A stretch of DNA of 64,000 nt from Sphagnum magellanicum (Eukaryota > Streptophyta > Sphagnopsida > Sphagnales > Sphagnaceae), in assembly GCA_021904315.1 (NCBI GenBank), contig CM038909.1, positions 24,771,032 through 24,835,031 on the forward strand, read 5' to 3'. The first letter of the stretch is position 1. The number at the start of each line of letters is the position of its first letter. The position numbers were made by a program, and so were the translations under genes. Positions 60,131 to 64,000 of this stretch are shown here, one piece after another. The notes beneath the pieces are model-generated. The model saw nothing but the letters and a program-made list of their open reading frames with translations. It made no database searches and was not told where the DNA came from.

Positions 60131-62173
60131 GTAGTCGTGTTTTTTACTTTTTGAAATTTCTAAACTGGAAAATTTGGAGATAAAATTAGTCGAAATTGGT
60201 TCAGAAAAACACAAATTTCCCAACCTTTTTTTTGTTGAAAAGGGGAAATCTTGTTTTCAATTTTGTGATTTCAGAAATTTAGCAAACTTTTCCAGAAAAT
60301 AAGGAAAATCAGTCAAAATTACTAATGTTTTAATTTTATTTTTTAAATTGTGAAGTTGGTTATTTGGCAATCGTGCACAAGAGGCTTTAGCCAAATTGGG
60401 CTAGTAGTCGCATGGGGAAGTAGAAAAATGTAAGATTCCTCCTCCAATTTGGAGGCTTATTGGATCCCATTGTTTAAATATTGTAGAATTTTTATCCCCT
60501 CAAAATGTGGCAACTTCGATTATAAAGAACACATTTTCCCAAAAGTTTGCCAATTTTGTCAAAAATTAGTTGCAATTCCTAAATGCAGTTTTGTGTTCAA
60601 GTTTTTATTAGAACCCAATGAACTTGGGATTAATCCAAGTTTATACAATGTCAATTTAAATATTTTATAAATAAGTATAATTCATTTTTTAAAAAATTCC
60701 AAATATTATGATCCGCCCATTTCTACTCATTATTTATATCACTGATTTATAAGTTGTAAGAAAATCGTTGTCATTAATTTTAAGTAGGACAATTTTAGGT
60801 TTCATAAGTTGTCCCTTGAAACAATTCCAAACTAGAATTTGTTTGGCCCATTCTAAAGTGAGGCATGAAAAAAAGTCTTTTCAGATTGTATTGTTGTAAC
60901 TCCTTTTTTCAACACTATATTCACAACTAAATTTTCAATATTTCTGTGTCTCATTTCTTTTCAATATTTAATTCAAGTTGCATTTGCATTAAATTGTTAT
61001 TCATGCCTCTGATAACTAGATTACAATTTAGTGAAAAATAATTGGAAATAATCCCTAGAGGTATAAAATTGTTCCTCAAATAAAAGTGTATCCATTTATT
61101 ATGTATTTCATTTGTTAATTGTGTTGAGATCACAATGAGGTGAGCATTTGTGACCATATTTTACATGTGACCACACTTAGGCCCGCTTTACACTAGGAGT
61201 CAGGGCCAATGTTGAACCCAAATCCCGCATTCTTATTGGTGCAAAGGTTGAATTCAGCCTGAAGGTCTTTACACTAGGTGTCAAGGTGGAAATAGAAAAA
61301 AAACAATTCGCTCTGCCCCAAGTAGTATTAAATGCTGAACTTTATGGCCTTGTATTGGCCCCAAGGCTGAAAAAAGGATACCATCAAATTTGGGAGGCCA
61401 ATTTGCAACCCCTGGGGTCAATGTTCTAGCATTTATTTGTAAGTTGGGGCCAATTCCCAACCCAAAAATCCTCAAAGTTGGCCCCAAGTTTTTTTGTCTC
61501 TGCGTCCTAGTCTAAAGCGGGCCTTATGCAACCCATGTAGTTTTCATTGTTATTGTTGCATCTATTTTTTAATCACAAACTGCATTTAATTTTATTTTTT
61601 TAAAATTTAAAGTCCCCCTCCCCTTGCCCATTCTTTTTGTGTGGGAAAAAAAATTCCCAAATGCATTGGAAATTGTTCAACAGAAATTTAGCCTCAATGC
61701 ACCCAAGCCCCCACATAAAAAGGGCTTCAAAACTCATTTCAAACAAAAGAAAACCAGAAAAGACCCACAACCTGCCAAGTTGGATTTTCAAAATTCCAAC
61801 CATTTACATGATCTTGGGCACAATGCAAAGGGACAATTGACAATTAGCTACATGCTAGCCAAGTTGTTTGCTCGGAAAGTTGATTCAAACTTAAGAGAAA
61901 TGAAAAATAATTGTTTAATAATTGGCATGAATTAATATCTCTGGTTTTAAGAACAATTGGAATTTGTTCTTGCTCCACAAGAACATTTGACTTTTTCTTA
62001 TTTTTCCAATGCTTTTAATTTTGGTGCAAAAAAGGAGGATTTTTCTTTTTTTACACATCGCATCATATCATTATAACCCATTGGTCCAAACTCATCTGTA
62101 AAAAGGTTACTTCAAAATGTTATATTATTGACATATGCGCATGTGTTGTTTAATTAGGCTTCATGTGAATATG
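60131..62173. other. Duplicated distal upstream region of HNL3
   Basis: AT-rich counterpart of 40131-42021 with one MITE (61180-61523) and no gene. Similarity to the HNL1 unit ends after TTCATGTGAATATG at 62173. Confidence 0.7.
61180..61523. mobile_element. MITE with TTA target duplication, second copy
   Basis: 344-bp counterpart of the element at 41028-41370, flanked by TTA at 61177-61179 and 61524-61526. The left end is GGCCCGCTTTACACTAGGAG. The right end has point changes (CGTCCTAGTCTAAAGCGGGCC). It was inherited through the segmental duplication rather than inserted independently, since flanks and target duplication are the same. Confidence 0.85.
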
Positions 62174-64000
62174 TTGACATTATGGTTGTTAACAAAGGAA
62201 TAGATGCCAATGCAAAACATCAGAACGAGAAAATGCATGTGGGAACAACCATAATGGAATCATTTGAATATTATTCATGGTATTCAATTTTTTTCTTTTC
62301 TTTTTGTTTCATTGATCATAATTTGTGGGATTTTTTGTAATTATGTACATATCATGTGAAAGTTATGTGCACAAAGGGTGGAAGGAGCAAATGGTAAAAC
62401 ACATTATGAATGTAATAATGATCTAATAAAAAAATGTTTTGAATGTAAAATAAAAATGAAGGTTCACTATCAAATCAAAAATATTAAAATTTCTTGACTT
62501 ACAAATGTAATAGCAATTCAATAATGAAACAGGGTCATTTGTTCAAAATTTATTGGAATATTGAGCAAGTGGTTTATCTCCATGCCCGTGAACAATCATG
62601 TCAATGAATGTCATTGGAAATTGACCAAGCCCAACAACAATTTTGTTTTTCTCTTGGAACCTTGGTAATGAATGTTGCAATTATTCATTTTATTAAGAAT
62701 GATGCACAAGAAGTCCTCCTTTCATTGAATGGATTTTGCTTTTCAAGTAGGTAAATTTTATTTATATGACTATTTGTGCTTATTATGCTTTTTGAGTTTG
62801 AATTTATGTTCCTTGTCATTAATATTGTTTTCTCCAACTATAGAACTCATCTTTTTCATGGACTCTTAAACTATGCATTTGTAAGAGGTTGAACCTTTTT
62901 TTAAAACATCCACATAGCCATCCACATTGAGATGACATTTCCTTTTCAATCAACTCACAACATATTAAGAGGTTTGATCAATATTTTAATTCCTTGTTAA
63001 TCTACAATCACACATATGATAATGAAAATTGTTGCAACTAATTTGATGCATCATCTTATCTTTACATAATGATTAAGTAACATGGAACATACACATATGT
63101 GTGACATTTGGCATATCTCATTGTTCCATTTTCGAATATTTTTTCATGTGTTCAAAATTAAAACGTGAATGTTTTGTCAACCATCCCCTATTCCTTTCAT
63201 TTTATGTAGCATTATATCAATGAATTACTCAATGAGTGATTGAACATTGGATTCCATTTGCTTAATTGCACAATGTTGTTTATTCATCCAATGTTGCCTT
63301 CTGGCTTATGTCAACAACCATGTTATTTTTCTTGCTTATATGCCATGTAAATAAATTGTGCCAACCCAACGATAATGTACTAAAAATTTCATGAATATCC
63401 TTTCCTTGTATTCTAATGAACTTTCATTTATTATTATTATTATTTCATGCAATATGTTTGGAACATCCTTGATATAGGATATTTTATTTCCAAATAACAA
63501 AGTCCCAAAATTATGGTTTGATGATAGATGTTTTATCAAAAGGAAAGTGTTAGTTTTGATTGATAGAGCAACATATGCATGCGCTCACATTACATTTGGT
63601 TCATCATACAAAGGGTTTTCAATCTTTGAAACAAAATAATCCACACTTGAGTCTTTATGCATTCTTTTAACGATCGTGTATTCATTTTTTTCCTTACACC
63701 AATTTCCTTTTCCTCATCATCTTCCAACATGTGATGTTAATCATAGGACGCAAACAATGACCAAAGATAACGTCCATAAAAAATTGTTTGAGTGAATGGT
63801 TATATATCCAAATCGACATTATTTGTGATATGGTAATCGCATATATTGTTACTTTGACATGATTTTCATTAAGATCCTCATCAAGAACAAGTTCTCTAAG
63901 TGCACATGGAATCATCCACCCTTTAGCAATTATAATTCCATTGATTCAAAATGTCACATTTCCTTCCACACCTCCACCTCCTTCCAATTCCAAGAACCTT
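62174..64000. other. AT-rich intergenic DNA, no gene seen
   Basis: Not shared with any other part of the window. Open frames are short and featureless. A short TTATTA run lies at about 63428-63446. Confidence 0.55.

Overview
The window is plant nuclear DNA. It is AT-rich, gene-poor and repeat-laden, and its recognisable genes are spliced with GT-AG introns. They belong to one family of disease-resistance receptors that joins an N-terminal alpha/beta-hydrolase to NB-ARC and leucine-rich repeats, the HNL class. That architecture was first described in the liverwort Marchantia, so a bryophyte (liverwort most likely) or another seed-free plant is the best guess. No species is recognised.

Layout: (1) 1-16447 is mostly AT-rich intergenic DNA. 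It holds a 190-bp tandem repeat (4389-4935), a GC-richer, stop-interrupted coding relic (5443-5865), a perfect 20-bp inverted repeat (12041-12092) and simple repeats. (2) 16448-22690 is copy A of a large non-coding repeat family. (3) 22691-27212 is unique AT-rich DNA with an imperfect foldback at 26861-26948. (4) 27213-42682 holds short repeat E1, copy B of the large repeat, receptor copy HNL1 (minus strand, broken by a TGA in exon 2), its duplicated upstream region with a MITE, and short repeat E2. (5) 42683-44808 contains an unrecognised coding-like block on the minus strand. (6) 44809-45942 is HNL2, an LRR-only fragment. Its 5' side is cut at the MHD motif and joined to D, an inverted copy of part of B (45943-48903). 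(7) 48904-50939 is rich in degenerate TAGG/TAAG/TAAA repeats. (8) 50940-62173 is repeat copy C followed by HNL3, the only copy with an intact five-exon reading frame (1010 codons by my splice model), and its upstream region with a second copy of the MITE. (9) 62174-64000 shows nothing recognisable.

The main event is a direct segmental duplication of roughly 11 kb (31626-42021 and 50940-62173). Each unit carries repeat, HNL gene, upstream region and MITE. HNL1 and HNL2 have decayed and HNL3 has remained open. Differences among the copies cluster at exposed LRR positions, as expected of recognition surfaces. Both full-length copies carry, in one intron, the same decayed duplicate of the exon that encodes the hydrolase nucleophile. 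The annotated stop codons come from the flanking sequence, which is repeat DNA for HNL1 and HNL3. All exon models were read by eye from splice signals, phase and agreement between copies; no transcript or database search was available.
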